Positions 31,528 through 42,582 of a DNA stretch of 42,582 nt are shown here, piece by piece; positions within the stretch are counted from its first letter, which is position 1; every line of letters starts with the position of its first letter. The stretch spans positions 1-42,582 of the forward strand of contig JALJEE010002271.1 in NCBI GenBank assembly GCA_023231475.1, read 5' to 3'. Position numbers and translations under genes: made by a program. This DNA is from Seison nebaliae (taxonomy: Eukaryota > Rotifera > Pararotatoria > Seisonacea > Seisonidae). Below the pieces are notes generated by a model that was given only the letters and a program-made list of their open reading frames with translations, was not told where the DNA came from and did no database searches.

Positions 31528-34500
31528 ATGAATTTGTTACTTTTATACTTGATGTTGCTTTCAATGTTTATCAATTCCGATAGTCAATCAAATGTTAAAT
31601 TTTTCGATCAATTTCAAATATTTTTTTCATTTTACCAGACAGTATTTTGCAAGATATGTAACGGTTATTGTAGTATCATAAACGGACGACCACGATGTTT
31701 CTGTTCAAAAATTTCATGTTCTGGTGGCAAATACTGTTCTCATCTATTAAGTTCATAAATTTCTTTATTTGTAAAGAAAAAATTCAAAAAAAACACTTTA
31801 GGTAAACCTAAAAATATGTGTGGCGACTACGGTTACACAAGAAGGAGAACATTTGGTGAAAAGTCAAAATTGTTGTCTATTACTCAACCGATAGATCAGA
31901 AGGATCTTTGTTTTAAATGTGTGTGTAACGGTTGTTACAAAGGGAAATATTGCACGGATCCTGTCAATGATTTATGTGCAAACAAATTTTGTTCTAACGA
32001 AGATAAATGTGTCCTTCGCAGACCTTTACTTGTCATCTCATCCACATCATTTGTTTATCAGAAATGTCAACCATTATGCAACGACGGCGGTCAATTGTTA
32101 ACGAAGACAACGAATTCACCATTAATGAAACAAATTGCCGTTTTTCGCATGCCATTAAGAATCACGATAAAGAAGTCTTGTTTGAATAATGGGAAATTTG
32201 TTGAACGAGAAAATAAATGTCTATGTGAAAATGGATATAGTGGCGATAAATGTTTCTATTATTATTAATCATTTAATATTCACTAATAATAAATATTCAA
32301 TTAGGTGAGAAAATTATCAAATTAATAGTTCAACATGTTTCTTGTAAGAATAATGGAACTGGAATATCTCATCCAATATTTCCCAGTATTCAAATTTGCA
32401 AATGTTATCGATATACGTATGGTAAATTTTGCGAATTAACAAGTTGATTATTATTCAATAGATTTTTCAATCCACAATTCAATATACTTATTTTTTTAAA
32501 TTAGTTTGTCAATTGCATGATAAATTATGCTTGAATGGTGGTAATTGTATTTATGAACCAAATCTGTTAATTGGTTATCAGTGTCAATGCTCGAAAGGAT
32601 TTTTTGGAACTTTCTGTGAGAAGAAATTATTAAAAAATAGTTTTTTTTCTATTATATCGAGTTTGTTGACAATCATCAAATTAGCCACATTATATTGTTC
32701 TTATTGTAAGAATGGTTCAAAATGTAAAGACTCAAAATGTCTTTGTCTGAATGGAACTTTTGGAGAATATTGTCAATTTATTCAAAATTTCAAATGTTTC
32801 CAAATATATTTGAAAAAAGTTGAACAAAAATTAATTTTTCAGATTATTTAGAAAGTGGAACAAACGATTATCATTATTTTATTCAAATTCATTCTTCCAC
32901 TCTTGTATTAGAGAAGAAACTTTATTGCGTAAATAAGAATGATCAAGTGAATTGTTCGGAAGAAAGTTTAAATCAATTAGACATTTTTCATCATTTTCCA
33001 TTTTCATTCCCAATAGGAAAATTATCTGTTAATTGTTCAACGAAAGGTTATTTACTGAAAACGACAACTGGCTTTGTTTGTTATTGTCAAATTGGACGAT
33101 TTGGTAATTATTGTGAATATGATGGTATGTTTTAATTATATTTTGTATTGAACTGAAATATTTTTTAGGTTGTACATTTGGAAATAAAACACTATGTAAT
33201 TCCGATGAAGAATGTATATCAAGAATTGTCCCTCACCCATCGACAATGGTCTATTACGACTGTATCAGTTTTCGAACATTTAAACCCTTTTCCATCATCT
33301 GTTCTTACTAGAAATTCAATTTTGTACAAGTTGTGGTGTTAATGGTAAATGTTCAGCTGATAATAGAACGTGTAAATGTAACGATGGATATTACGGAAAT
33401 ATCTGCGAGAAACACAGTTAACCAAGAATTCGAAATTAGTTTATTAAGATACTTTTTTTCAGTTTGTGATGATATTCATCATCCTTTATATCCTTGTAAT
33501 GGTACGAACACAAAAAGATGTTTGAAAGAAAAATTAGCTCCTTTCTATTCATGTAACTGTCAAAATGGATATGTCGGTGCATTTTGTAATGAGCACAGTT
33601 TCATTTCATATTACTGATAATTTCATGAATTTTAATAAGAATAGTCTGTCAAACGAAACCATGTCATAACTCAACAAATTGTCATGGAAGATGGAAATCT
33701 CCATATTATGATTGTATATGTAAAGAAGACAATGCGGATTGTTGGAGAGAATGTTAGACAATTTTTTCTTACAATTTTGTGAATCAGAAAAATGTAAATC
33801 ATTTTTCAGTTTATACCAAAAAAGTAAATTTCCATCAAAAACTTTTGTTGAAATACGTTCCCATTGGACAATTCCCTTATTTGAAAATTGAATATAGTTC
33901 CACATTTCCTAATTTCAGTGTGTCAACTTAAAAATTTCAGAATTTTCCGCATTATTTGAGAAGAAAGAAGAAATCTTTTATCATGAACTTCTCCATCAAA
34001 TGATTAATGATTCGTCGAAGTTCCATGAGGGTAAAATGGGTCGAATAAAACAACAGTTGAAGGAAGGAACTTTAAGCGTGACTACTCGGAGGAAATGTGA
34101 AAATTGGAGAAACTTTAATTTAACTGAATGGTCATCACCGTTGATTGATGATGAAATGGGAAATGCAAATTGTTATTTCGTAGGAATCAAAATTTTAGAA
34201 TTGTTGTTCGATCTACATGATCGATCAATCGATAATAAGTATACTGTTCATTATTCATTTGGTGAACGACGACAGGAAGTTTCTCATTTGAAAACGATTT
34301 ATGTAATTTTCATAAAAATGTATTTCAGTTCGTCAATAAGAGAATGGTGGTTGATGAAGATGTATCGAAATCAACTCCCTCCATTGATGTGATCGTTCCG
34401 ATTATAAAGAAATTAGAGAATTCCTATTACTTGTTTTATGATCGTATACAACCAATTCTAATATTTGGGAATCATCAAATGGAATTTATATATTCGGGTA

Positions 34501-34718
34501 AAACGAACATTTCTCCATGTTCCCATCATTTGGATTATGGATGGATTCAATTGAAGAAGTTGAATTCTTGTCATATCATCACTCCTCTTATTAATCCAAC
34601 AATCGGTATATTTATCGATCCGAGAAATAAGAATAAAGTTGTGTTTTATGTGAAGAATCAAATTATTTCTCATTACAACACTTCAAATATTCTCGATCAT
34701 TTAAAAGATTTCTTATAA
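31528..34718 (+). CDS. Secreted multi-EGF-repeat protein (about 13 exons, up to 866 aa)
   Basis: Proposed exons: 31528-31593, 31639-31750, 31802-32251, 32305-32442, 32505-32795, 32843-33124, 33169-33267, 33312-33416, 33463-33597, 33645-33752, 33810-33896, 33941-34278 and 34329-34718 (2601 nt, in frame). Exon 1 is a signal peptide (MNLLLLYLMLLSMFINSDS). About ten EGF-like modules follow, several ending in the family CxCxxGxxGxxC form (CLCENGYSGDKC, CQCSKGFFGTFC, CLCLNGTFGEYC, CKCNDGYYGNIC, CNCQNGYVGAFC). All internal EGF introns are phase 1, as is usual for shuffled EGF modules. The last 260 residues hold no EGF module and no membrane helix, so the protein is probably secreted. Their fold is not recognised. 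Two further in-frame introns, near 32640-32685 and 32960-33017, are possible and would shorten the protein. Partner and function are unknown. Confidence 0.78.
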
Positions 34719-35122
34719 ATATAAAATTTCTATCATCAGTCACATTACCAGATTCCGATATTTATTAAATTATATATTTTAGAGAGAGCGAGAATATTTT
34801 CTTCATTTATTCTCCGGAAAATATGGAAAAGATTCAGAAGAAAAAAATAATTTAAAAAATTATGTTTTAATTTCCATTTAAATTTTCCATTTAAATTTTC
34901 CATTTATTATTATGAATTATTTCCTAACATTTGATAAATAATGAGAATTAAATAGATTGGTAATGGAGGTGGCTTATCAATTGTCAGCTAATACGTTAAA
35001 ACTGATTTGAATAATAAATCATCGTAATATTGACAACATCACCAATTTTCACTTGTGTTAATATTGGAAATTTATGTTATTATTCAATTTTATGTAATTG
35101 TGTGAAGTAAGTAAAAGAATCA
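34719..35122. other. Intergenic, nothing recognised
   Basis: AT-rich DNA with short direct repeats of ATTTTCCATTTAA near 34870-34905. It likely holds the 3' end of the EGF gene and the promoter of the phosphatase. No RNA gene or site could be named. Confidence 0.4.
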
Positions 35123-35779
35123 ATGAAAGTTCATCAAATAATCGATGGATTATATTTGACAAATTTGCAGAATGCAGTAGATGTAACTATTCTCCGTTCG
35201 TATGATATCGACGCAGTTTTATCGATTTTGACACATGTCGATTATGAGAATGAATGTCGATCAGTTTTCCAAAATATTCGAATAGTTTCCAAACACATCG
35301 GAGTTGAGGATAGTGCTGCCAGTGATCTTCTTTCTCAATTTGACGATTGTTTTCTATTCATCGAAAATTTTTTGAGTAAACGAAAAAATGTTCTGGTTCA
35401 TTGTTATATGGCATTCTCTCGTTCACCCACCATTATTGCTGCATATCTTATGAAGAAATTCGATATCGATCGAGATCATGCAATTTCGTTCATCGAAGAT
35501 CGTCATTCGATTATCGGTCCAAATATTGGATTTATGATACAATTGAAATTGTATAATCGAATGGGCTGTCGTGCAACTCTACTCAATCCACTTTATGTCA
35601 AATATCTCGTCTCATTATATCATTTCATTTCGAATGATCGAGTATTAAGGACATGGCACCAGAATGAATGGTTATTAAATGAATTTGAAATTTCTGTTTA
35701 TGACATGGACGACAGTGCGATCAACCGAGTGAAGAAGATGGAAGATATGATCGAATTATGGAATTTATGGGTCGTCTAA
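35123..35779 (+). CDS. DUSP12: DUSP12/YVH1-like dual-specificity phosphatase, lacking the zinc domain
   Basis: 218 aa, one exon. It opens MKVHQIIDGLYLTNLQNAVD, a typical DSP start, with a candidate general-acid Asp near residue 63. The active-site loop is VHCYMAFSRSPT, with Cys94 and Arg100. The following AAYLMKKF, then FMIQLKLYNRMGCRATLLNP, closely follows the DUSP12 segment WQLKLYQAMGYEVDTS. Two departures stand out. The loop Gly of HCxxGxSRS is Ala here. The C-terminal zinc-binding domain, which in YVH1/DUSP12 supports 60S ribosome maturation, is missing, since the frame stops about 40 residues after the catalytic domain. No cysteine-rich exon was found in the next 800 bp. It may be a catalytic-only paralogue. 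Confidence 0.72.
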   Translation: MKVHQIIDGLYLTNLQNAVDVTILRSYDIDAVLSILTHVDYENECRSVFQNIRIVSKHIGVEDSAASDLLSQFDDCFLFIENFLSKRKNVLVHCYMAFSRSPTIIAAYLMKKFDIDRDHAISFIEDRHSIIGPNIGFMIQLKLYNRMGCRATLLNPLYVKYLVSLYHFISNDRVLRTWHQNEWLLNEFEISVYDMDDSAINRVKKMEDMIELWNLWVV

Positions 35780-36576
35780 TTTAAATTCGAAATTTCAAAT
35801 TAATTTGAAAATTGTTCCCTTCATCCACCGAAAGAAATCTTCATCGTTTTTTTATTTATGTGAAAATTTTATTATAAAATTTACTTCATTCAATACCATC
35901 ATCATCATCATTATTATTATTATTATGTTTATTTTTTTTTAATGTGGAAATGAAGAATATATTGAATTCTTTCATGATTTGATGGAATAAAGAATTTTTA
36001 TCTTTTCCATATCATCAGTCCGATAATTTTATTTATGTATTTTATATCTTCAAAATATTTCGTTAAATTTTTATAAATTTCTCTTTCTGGTCAGTTGTCT
36101 GAATTGTTCATTTTTACGTTTATTCTTCAAAATATTTTATTTTCTATTATGAAATTTTTCCTTAACAATTTTTATGTAATTATAAATTAATTTCAGATAA
36201 TTCCTAAATTATTATCTTAATTCTCAAATTCTCCTGTAATTTTTTCCTCATTTTATTTTCCTCGATCATGTCGATGATGATGATGATGATGTAAATGTAT
36301 GATTTTTCTTATTATGTTTACTGAATAAGTTTAACGGATATTTTTATGGTGACATGTTTCGTTAGAATGATAAGAAGGAAAGAATATAATTATTTTGCTT
36401 CTTGTACTTTCCAACAATTTGGCAAACAACTCAAAGTTTTTTGTATTTGTTCAAAATGAATAATGTCAACAATTCTCTACGTATGACAAACGTGTTTTCC
36501 ACAATCGACTAACTTGATTATTGGAATTTTTCCAGATATTTTCTTCCCAACACTCTCCATCAGATGATTGTGAATA
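35780..36576. other. Intergenic with microsatellites
   Basis: No gene recognised. A CAT/ATT microsatellite lies at about 35896-35925 and a GAT microsatellite at about 36272-36291. The rest is AT-rich and presumably carries the phosphatase 3' end and the MRM1 promoter. Confidence 0.5.
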
Positions 36577-37576
36577 ATGTTGATTAGGTCGAAAACGAAA
36601 CCGATTTTCATTTATGGAATTAATTGTGTGAGAACATGTCTCCAATTGAAGAAGAGTTCGAGATACAACAAATTATTCCTGACGAAATCCATCGACAACA
36701 AAGAGAAGAATAAACGATTGGATCATATTCTGGTTAATTGATTCAATATTCGTGAAAAAACGAATGATATTCTCAATTTGATGGAACTTCGTCTATTCAA
36801 TACAAAAGGATTTAGCTCGTCAATTGAATGTTGATGTTGAAGAGAATGTTTCGATGGAATTGATGAATCGAATGTCAAACGGTCGACCACATCAAGGAAC
36901 ATGTTTGTCTATACAACCGATTATGGAGAATAAAAATTTTGAAAATTTTTTAAAATGTTTTCAAGAGAGTAATGAAAATGAAACTTTTATTTATTTACAT
37001 CGAATTCAAGATCCGATGAATTTGGGTGGAATCCTGCGAACGATTGCTTATTTCGGTTATAAATATGTTCTTTTGGATGAGCATCATTGGTTTGAATTTT
37101 TCATTTGCATCAATGATTAACGTGTATTCGGGAATAGTTGTCCCATTTCGCCCATTGTCTATCGTGCATCAACAGGTATGGTGGAATTGTTGGAATTATT
37201 TCGACTGAATGATAAATCGATTGTTGAATGTTTTAAGGTTCGTTCTTCTCATTAATCAGTATTCATATTGACATTTCAGACAATCAACAAGTCACAAATG
37301 GCAACAATCATCGCGACGGTCTGTAAAAATGAGAATGACGAAATGAATGGCACCATGGTGCCATTCCATCATTATATGGAGATGAGAAAGTTAGGAAAGA
37401 AGAATCTAATTATATTTGGTAATGAAGAAATTGGCATTAATTCTCATATTCAACGATTATCTCATCAATTATTGACAATAGAACAATTTATTCCATCATC
37501 TTCTCTCAATGTTCATGTCGCTGTTGGCATTTTTCTTTATCAATTCAGGAGAATGGCAAACTCCTTCCCCAAATAG
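36577..37576 (+). CDS. MRM1: Mitochondrial rRNA 2'-O-ribose methyltransferase (MRM1, SpoU/TrmH family)
   Basis: Exons 36577-36732, 36809-37089, 37138-37237 and 37280-37576 make 834 nt, 277 aa. The start is the ATG at 36577, directly preceded by an in-frame TGA. The N-terminal substrate-binding domain is present (IFIYGINCVRTCLQL, then ELMNRMSNGRPHQGTCL). The knotted SPOUT domain has motif 1 IQDPMNLGGILR, then PIVYRASTGMVELL, motif 2 LIIFGNEEIGI and motif 3 SSSLNVHVAVGIFLYQF, which bind S-adenosylmethionine. The family methylates a conserved ribose of the large mitochondrial rRNA. The basic N terminus (MLIRSKTK) is short for a mitochondrial presequence. Introns are 76, 48 and 42 bp, all starting GTT. 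Bacterial-style TrmH is excluded by the introns and the better match to MRM1. Confidence 0.88.
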
Positions 37577-38470
37577 TATAGTTGAATGATAAATGAAAGA
37601 AATTTTTCTTAATAACAATTCAATTATCTGAATAGGAAACTAATAAAATAAGTTTCAGAATTTCCTTTCAGAAAATTCATCAGTTTTCTTCCTAATAAAT
37701 TCTCTTTCGCAAAAAGAAAAACATCATTCACATTAGATTACTACTTACTTCTTTTTCCTTTCAAATAAATCTCTACTTTCCAAACGACAAGAATTATTGA
37801 TGACGAGAGAATTCGCCATTAGTTACACTAATTGTAATTCAATAGTCGAATTTGCATTCGTCTTCCTACGACACATACGACTTGTCTGATAATGAAGAAA
37901 TCGTGCATGAAATGAAAGAAATGACGGCGGAAACTTCTCATTTCCAATTTCATGCTACTCCCTATATTTTTCGTTTATCTCCTGTTCAATTATCAATCGA
38001 ATCCTTCAATTAATCAAGACGACGAAAACAAAAAAGAGAATTAGGAATATTTATATTTCCATACGAAATTAGACTTAGTTTTAAGAGAAGGAGGAAAAGG
38101 AAAAAGGTTTAACTCCATACTTCGAAGAGAAAAGGTGCAAATAGTAGATTCGGAAGAAAAATAATTGAATCGAAAGAAATCAATTTGGAACAGGAAATGA
38201 AGAAGGAATAATAATTTCACAATCATATACTTTCCATACACAACATATATTATTATGCATGTTTAGTCGTCATTACGACCAGACATCGATAAGAGTTGCA
38301 TTGAATACATAATGATTGTCAATAATGATAAAAATTAATGTTTTATTTTTGAAAAGAAATCATTTTTTAAACAATAGGAAACTTTAAAAATTTGAAAAAA
38401 AAACAAATTTCACATAATATTTTGCGCACACATTTTCATTCCATTAGAGGGGAGTGGAATTCCATGAAAT
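37577..38470. other. Intergenic, nothing recognised
   Basis: About 890 bp between MRM1 and the ABC transporter. Frames on both strands are short and of random composition. No RNA gene, repeat array or transposon signature was seen. Confidence 0.45.
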
Positions 38471-41400
38471 ATGAAAAGTTTCTTCAATATCGATTATGAA
38501 TCGGCAACTCGAAGTAGTAGTAATTTGGAAGATATTCCAACGGTAAAAGAGAATGAGAAAGAGGAGGAGAAAGAGAATGACGATAATAAACAAATCGATA
38601 ATTCAAAGTTAATACCGTCAGAAAAGTCAACAGAAATTATTGATGATGTTATAACTAACACTTCTACGATCATTAATGAGAAGGAAGAGAATATATATAA
38701 AGGTTAACATTATCATTCGACAACATATAATAAATGATTTTTCAACAGATGATTCTCCTACTCTCTCATTAACTGAAAATACAGTCGAGATAGTAATTGA
38801 TCCGAATGACAGTGTGATTGATAGTAAGAAGGAAAACGAAGATATTAGTCAGAGTATAAATAAGAAAATTATTCAAGATACACAATCGGAAGATCCCATT
38901 AATTCGTATATTCAGAATTACGATTTGAATATCGTTAAAGGAAATACAAGAGACAATTCTCCTGAACGATTAAGTTATTTAATTAATTAATTAAGATTAA
39001 AATTTCAAAAAAATAATACAAATAAAACCGTTAGGTGCCAATCAACCACCGAAAGCGTCACCTATCAATCTGTCAGGTCTTCGTTTGAGTAGCGGAAAGG
39101 AAAAAACGGTATTGACATTTCCCGAGAAACAAGACATATTAGATGCACATCGATTATCAAGATATTCTACTCGACTTTCCAATTTAGTTCATAATGAGAA
39201 AATTAATTTGACATGGAAAGATGTTAGTGCGGAATTATTAGAATCGAATCTGAATTGCTGTCGGAAAGTAGTTGAGAAACCGATATTAAAGAGAGGTTCA
39301 ATTCTATGAATTAAAATCGAGTCTGATGTTTTCCTGTTTAGTATCAGGTTATGTAAAAGGAGGAAGTTTTCTATCGATTCTCGGTCCAAGGTTACTAACG
39401 CATTTCAATATTCGTCCAATTTTCTTATCAATATTTCTCGAAATTTCCACTTGGAAAACCAATTAATTATTATACTAATATTTATGTTCTTCCATTGTGT
39501 GTAGGTGTAGTGGGAAGAGCTCTTTGCTCGATGCTCTTTCCTTTCGGAGGAGTGCCTTCATCGAAACGACCGGTTCCATATGGCTTAATAATTTCGAAGG
39601 AAGTAAATATTTGATGTCGAAAAATTGTTGTTATATCCGACAGAAAATCAAATTTATGAGTTAATATCCGACTTATCGAAGATGTTCCATCTATCTTTGT
39701 CCTCATAATTCTATATTTTCTATTATCATATAATTTTGCTTTCATTGAATTTTATGAATTTATCAATTTATTTACATTATCCCAATAATGAATGATGAAT
39801 AAGAAACCTTACACATTTTTCTTATATTTCAGACGAATTAACTGTTATGGAACATTTGAATTTTCATGCACATCTTCGAATGAAACCTCATAAAGATCAT
39901 TCGAAATTCGACCGAATTCAACAACTTGTACGTGACGTTTGTTTATTATTTAGTCAATAATATTCCCATTAATTTTAAAATATTTAGTTGAAATTAGAAA
40001 ATTGTCATCGATCTATTATCGGAGATCAAAGAAATAGTAGTGGAATATCTCAAGGAGAACGAAAGAAATTAGCGATAGCCACCGAATTATTATCTGAGCC
40101 GAACATTCTTTTCTGTGATGAACCAACATCGAATGTTGATTCACATTATGGTTTGACCATCACTAAATTATTAGCACAAATCGCTGGTGAAGGAGTAACA
40201 GTCATCGCTACTTATTCTCGTCCTTCATTGGCCATGTTCCGAACATTTAACAACATTCTATTTCTTGTCAATGGAGAACAATTTTATTTCGGTCGAACTA
40301 TTGACGCCATAAAATATTTTCAAACTAAACTCAAAATCACTTGTCCACTCAATTCCAATATTTTTGACGTTATTTCTGAAAAATTTGATTATCGCACATT
40401 AGTACCAGGTAACATTGTTAAGGATATTAGGAATGCTCGTCAAAAATTCGAAAATAGTGTGGAGAAGAAAGAGTTGTTAGATAAAGTAGAAAAGTTTCGA
40501 GCGTCGAAAGAAGCTCAAATTGAAGGTACCGAACACAAATGGGGTAGGAAGAAATTACGTGTAATGGATTATGCCGCGTCTTGGCCCAAACAATTCAGTT
40601 GGCTAATTTGGAGAGATTACATTTATTTGAAACGTGCGAGAACAAGTGTTACACTTCTTCTAATACAAGCCGCCTTAGTTGCAGTCATCTTCGGAATAGT
40701 TTACCTTCAACTCGAACCTGATCAGGAATCAATTCAAAATTTTACTTCTGCTACTTTTCTCATGATTGTTTTCTGTTCGTTCGCCAGTACATTTCATGTG
40801 GTATATGTTAGTAAATTATTAAAGTTAAATTCTTAAGTTAATTAAAATGAATTAAGTCGTTACCAATTCAATTAAAAACTTTCCATCGGGAATATGCCAA
40901 ACGGATTTATAGTGCCTCTTCTTTCTATTTGGCCAAAGCTTTATTATACGTTAATATCCTCTTTACAATATTGTTATACAATTTTCTTATTCACAGACAA
41001 TTACTATGTGGATTGTTATGTTTGTTTTCATAACCATCTCATATTGGATGATTGGTTTTCAAACATCTGTTACATTGTATTTACTTTTCGTTAGCACTCT
41101 GGGGCTTGTCTGTTCGACTGCCGTAGCTTTTGGAATGATAATATCATCATTCTCAATTAATGTTGAGTTTGCCGTTGGTCTATCCATACCAATAGTCATA
41201 CCTTTTATACTTTATGGAAGTTTCTTCCTAAATCCACGATCGTCTTCGGATTATTTGTTTTGGTTGAAATATCTTTCGTGGTTTAATTACGCTTTCCGCA
41301 TTCTCATGGTTAATCAATGGCAAGAAATTGGTAATCTACACTGTAATTATACTTTCGAAGATAGTTTACCTTGTATAACTACCGGTAAGGACGTGATAAA

Positions 41401-41574
41401 ATATTTACAGATTGATGATGTTAAACAATTTCGTCATAATAATCTATTTCTTTATCAATTCAATACCTTTAGGATTCGATTGACTTGAATTTTGGAGGAT
41501 TATGTGCAATACTCGTTGTTTACCATGTTGTCGCTTTCACTATAACTTTCTTTAAAAATTTCCGGAACAAATAA
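38471..41574 (+). CDS. ABCG (White-family) half-transporter with degenerate ATPase motifs
   Basis: Exons 38471-38702, 38749-38973, 39035-39295, 39342-39390, 39505-39659, 39833-39936, 39988-40806, 40857-40949, 40997-41419 and 41473-41574: 2463 nt, 820 aa, in frame. An acidic, low-complexity N terminus of about 200 residues precedes the nucleotide-binding domain, longer than usual for the family. Motifs: Walker A GPRCSGKSS near 254-262, split by an intron; Q-loop YIRQ; signature ISQGERKK near 362, against the usual VSGGERKR; Walker B ILFCDEPTS near 382; and ATYSRPS near 415, where TIHQPS is expected, so the switch His is Ser. Six membrane helices follow from about 566, with REYAKRIYSASSFYLAK and IPFILYGSFFLNPRSS typical of ABCG, and a last helix in exon 10. 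ABCG proteins work as dimers, so this subunit probably pairs with a partner that hydrolyses ATP. The substrate is unknown. Confidence 0.9.
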
Positions 41575-42000
41575 CCTCAACATTAATAGTAGAAACTGAA
41601 AAATATTATATCATATAATCTCTAAGTTGCCAATCGTTATTCATCTAAATTCTTTTGAAATTCGAATGTTAAATTATTAAACTAAATACTATTTTATACA
41701 TTAAAGAAATATAATAAAAAAAGGATGTTGTGACGTCCCATCTGGAAAAAATGACAATGGAAGATGAAAATGAAAATTTAAGAAGTTTCTACTCAATTTA
41801 TATTATCAGTATCTGATTCTTTGGTAGAGAATTTTATACTCTTTCAAATGAATATAATAAGATGATAATAATATACTAGTTCGGAAATTTAATCATAGAA
41901 AATTTCGATTAGAAATAGAATTGTATTTGCTTTATTTTATAGTTCAACTTTCACTTGCTGTTTTATTTTTACTGATCCAAATTGGATGAAAATGGAATCA
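41575..42000. other. Intergenic, nothing recognised
   Basis: AT-rich DNA after the ABC transporter stop, holding its presumed 3' untranslated region. Between it and the window end, only the retrotransposon-like fragment is recognisable. Confidence 0.4.
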
Positions 42001-42261
42001 TTAATAACATGCATATATAAAGTTAATTATGACACTTAGCATTTGGCTATGTTGAATTATTCTTCTTAGCAGCATCGTTGAGATGTCCTGGATGGTAAAT
42101 TTGGTTGTTTTAAAGTTCCTCACAATTGAAGCAGTTGATTGACTGTGAATATCTCCGAGTGCACCCATTACAATCGGTTCGTATATCACATCCTGCACTC
42201 CAAGTGCTTCTTGGAATATATGTGAATACTTGTTATACTTTGTTGGCTTTTTTGAAAATTT
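42001..42261 (-). mobile_element. Probable non-LTR retrotransposon fragment (C-terminal ORF2-like)
   Basis: A minus-strand frame of about 86 codons, open to a stop at 42003-42001. It contains KKPTKYNKYSHIFQEALG followed by VIYEPIVMGALGDI. This resembles the block (K..KY..L...., then VxxIPIVIGALGxI) found near the C terminus of many non-LTR retrotransposon polyproteins. No reverse transcriptase core lies in the window, so it is a truncated copy. It is unclear whether it belongs to the same family as the endonuclease fragment at the left end. Recognition rests on one motif, so confidence is moderate. Confidence 0.5.
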
Positions 42262-42582
42262 TCAGTAACTAATGTTCGTTTCCTCGATAGTGACGCAATT
42301 TCATTATCATCATATTGAATGAAACATTAATGTTTTAAATATGAAATAACAATAATATATTGTATTATTATAAATTATTACACGATTGAACACCAATGGT
42401 CGAAAATTGAACCAAATATCTGTCAGAATCTAATTAATTCCATGCCCAACCGGTATATGGATGTGTTAAAAGAAAAGGAGAAAAGGATGAAATACTAAAT
42501 TCTCTTATTAATAATAAATTTTACAGTTATATCTTACAAGTTAGTTCCATATTGTTAGTATTCTTATAAGAATTGTCGGACA

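Noticed and set aside
36824-36826. Start of MRM1 at this position
   Set aside because: The codon is TTG, and the upstream exon 36577-36732 supplies the conserved N-terminal domain in frame.

Overview
This window looks like nuclear DNA of a small-genome invertebrate. It is AT-rich, carries many introns of about 41-70 bp, and encodes animal-specific families (otopetrin, stathmin, a long CDH23/PCDH15-type cadherin). Genome style and codon use are compatible with a compact ecdysozoan, perhaps an acariform mite, but that placement is a weak inference. Nothing suggests a bacterium, organelle or virus.

Layout, left to right. 1-1450: a broken LINE endonuclease fragment, a pair of perfect palindromes and a tRNA-like repeat. 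1730-3295 (-): an intronless USP-fold deubiquitinase-like gene. 3917-4217 (-): a 7SL signal recognition particle RNA gene. 5379-5913 (-): two short adjacent reading frames of unknown function. 6094-7033 (-): a four-exon type I membrane protein. 7542-8120 (-): a stathmin. 8121-15269: about 7 kb with no recognisable gene, between the divergent stathmin and cadherin genes. 15270-24085 (+): a 16-exon cadherin of about 2656 aa, followed by an orphan frame at 24222-24749. 24850-25838 (-): proteasome subunit beta-2 (PSMB7). 26141-27067 (+): THUMPD1/TAN1. 27813-30670 (+): an otopetrin proton channel. 31207-31280 (+): tRNA-Ile(AAU). 31528-34718 (+): a secreted multi-EGF protein. 35123-35779 (+): a shortened DUSP12-like phosphatase. 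36577-37576 (+): MRM1, a mitochondrial rRNA methyltransferase. 38471-41574 (+): an ABCG half-transporter with a degenerate ATPase site. 42001-42261 (-): a probable non-LTR retrotransposon fragment.

The genes do not form one pathway. They are housekeeping genes (SRP RNA, PSMB7, THUMPD1, MRM1, tRNA) packed among membrane and secreted proteins. PSMB7 and THUMPD1 are head to head across about 300 bp and may share a promoter.

The most unusual signal is in the introns. I reconstructed 48 introns in seven genes, each reconstruction giving an intact reading frame. By hand count 46 begin GTT, where the usual animal 5' splice site is GTRAGT, and 3' ends prefer TAG over CAG. Eighteen of the 48 are fixed by conserved protein families (PSMB7, MRM1, ABCG, otopetrin), and all 18 are GTT. 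This suggests an altered 5' splice-site code, possibly with a changed U1 snRNA.
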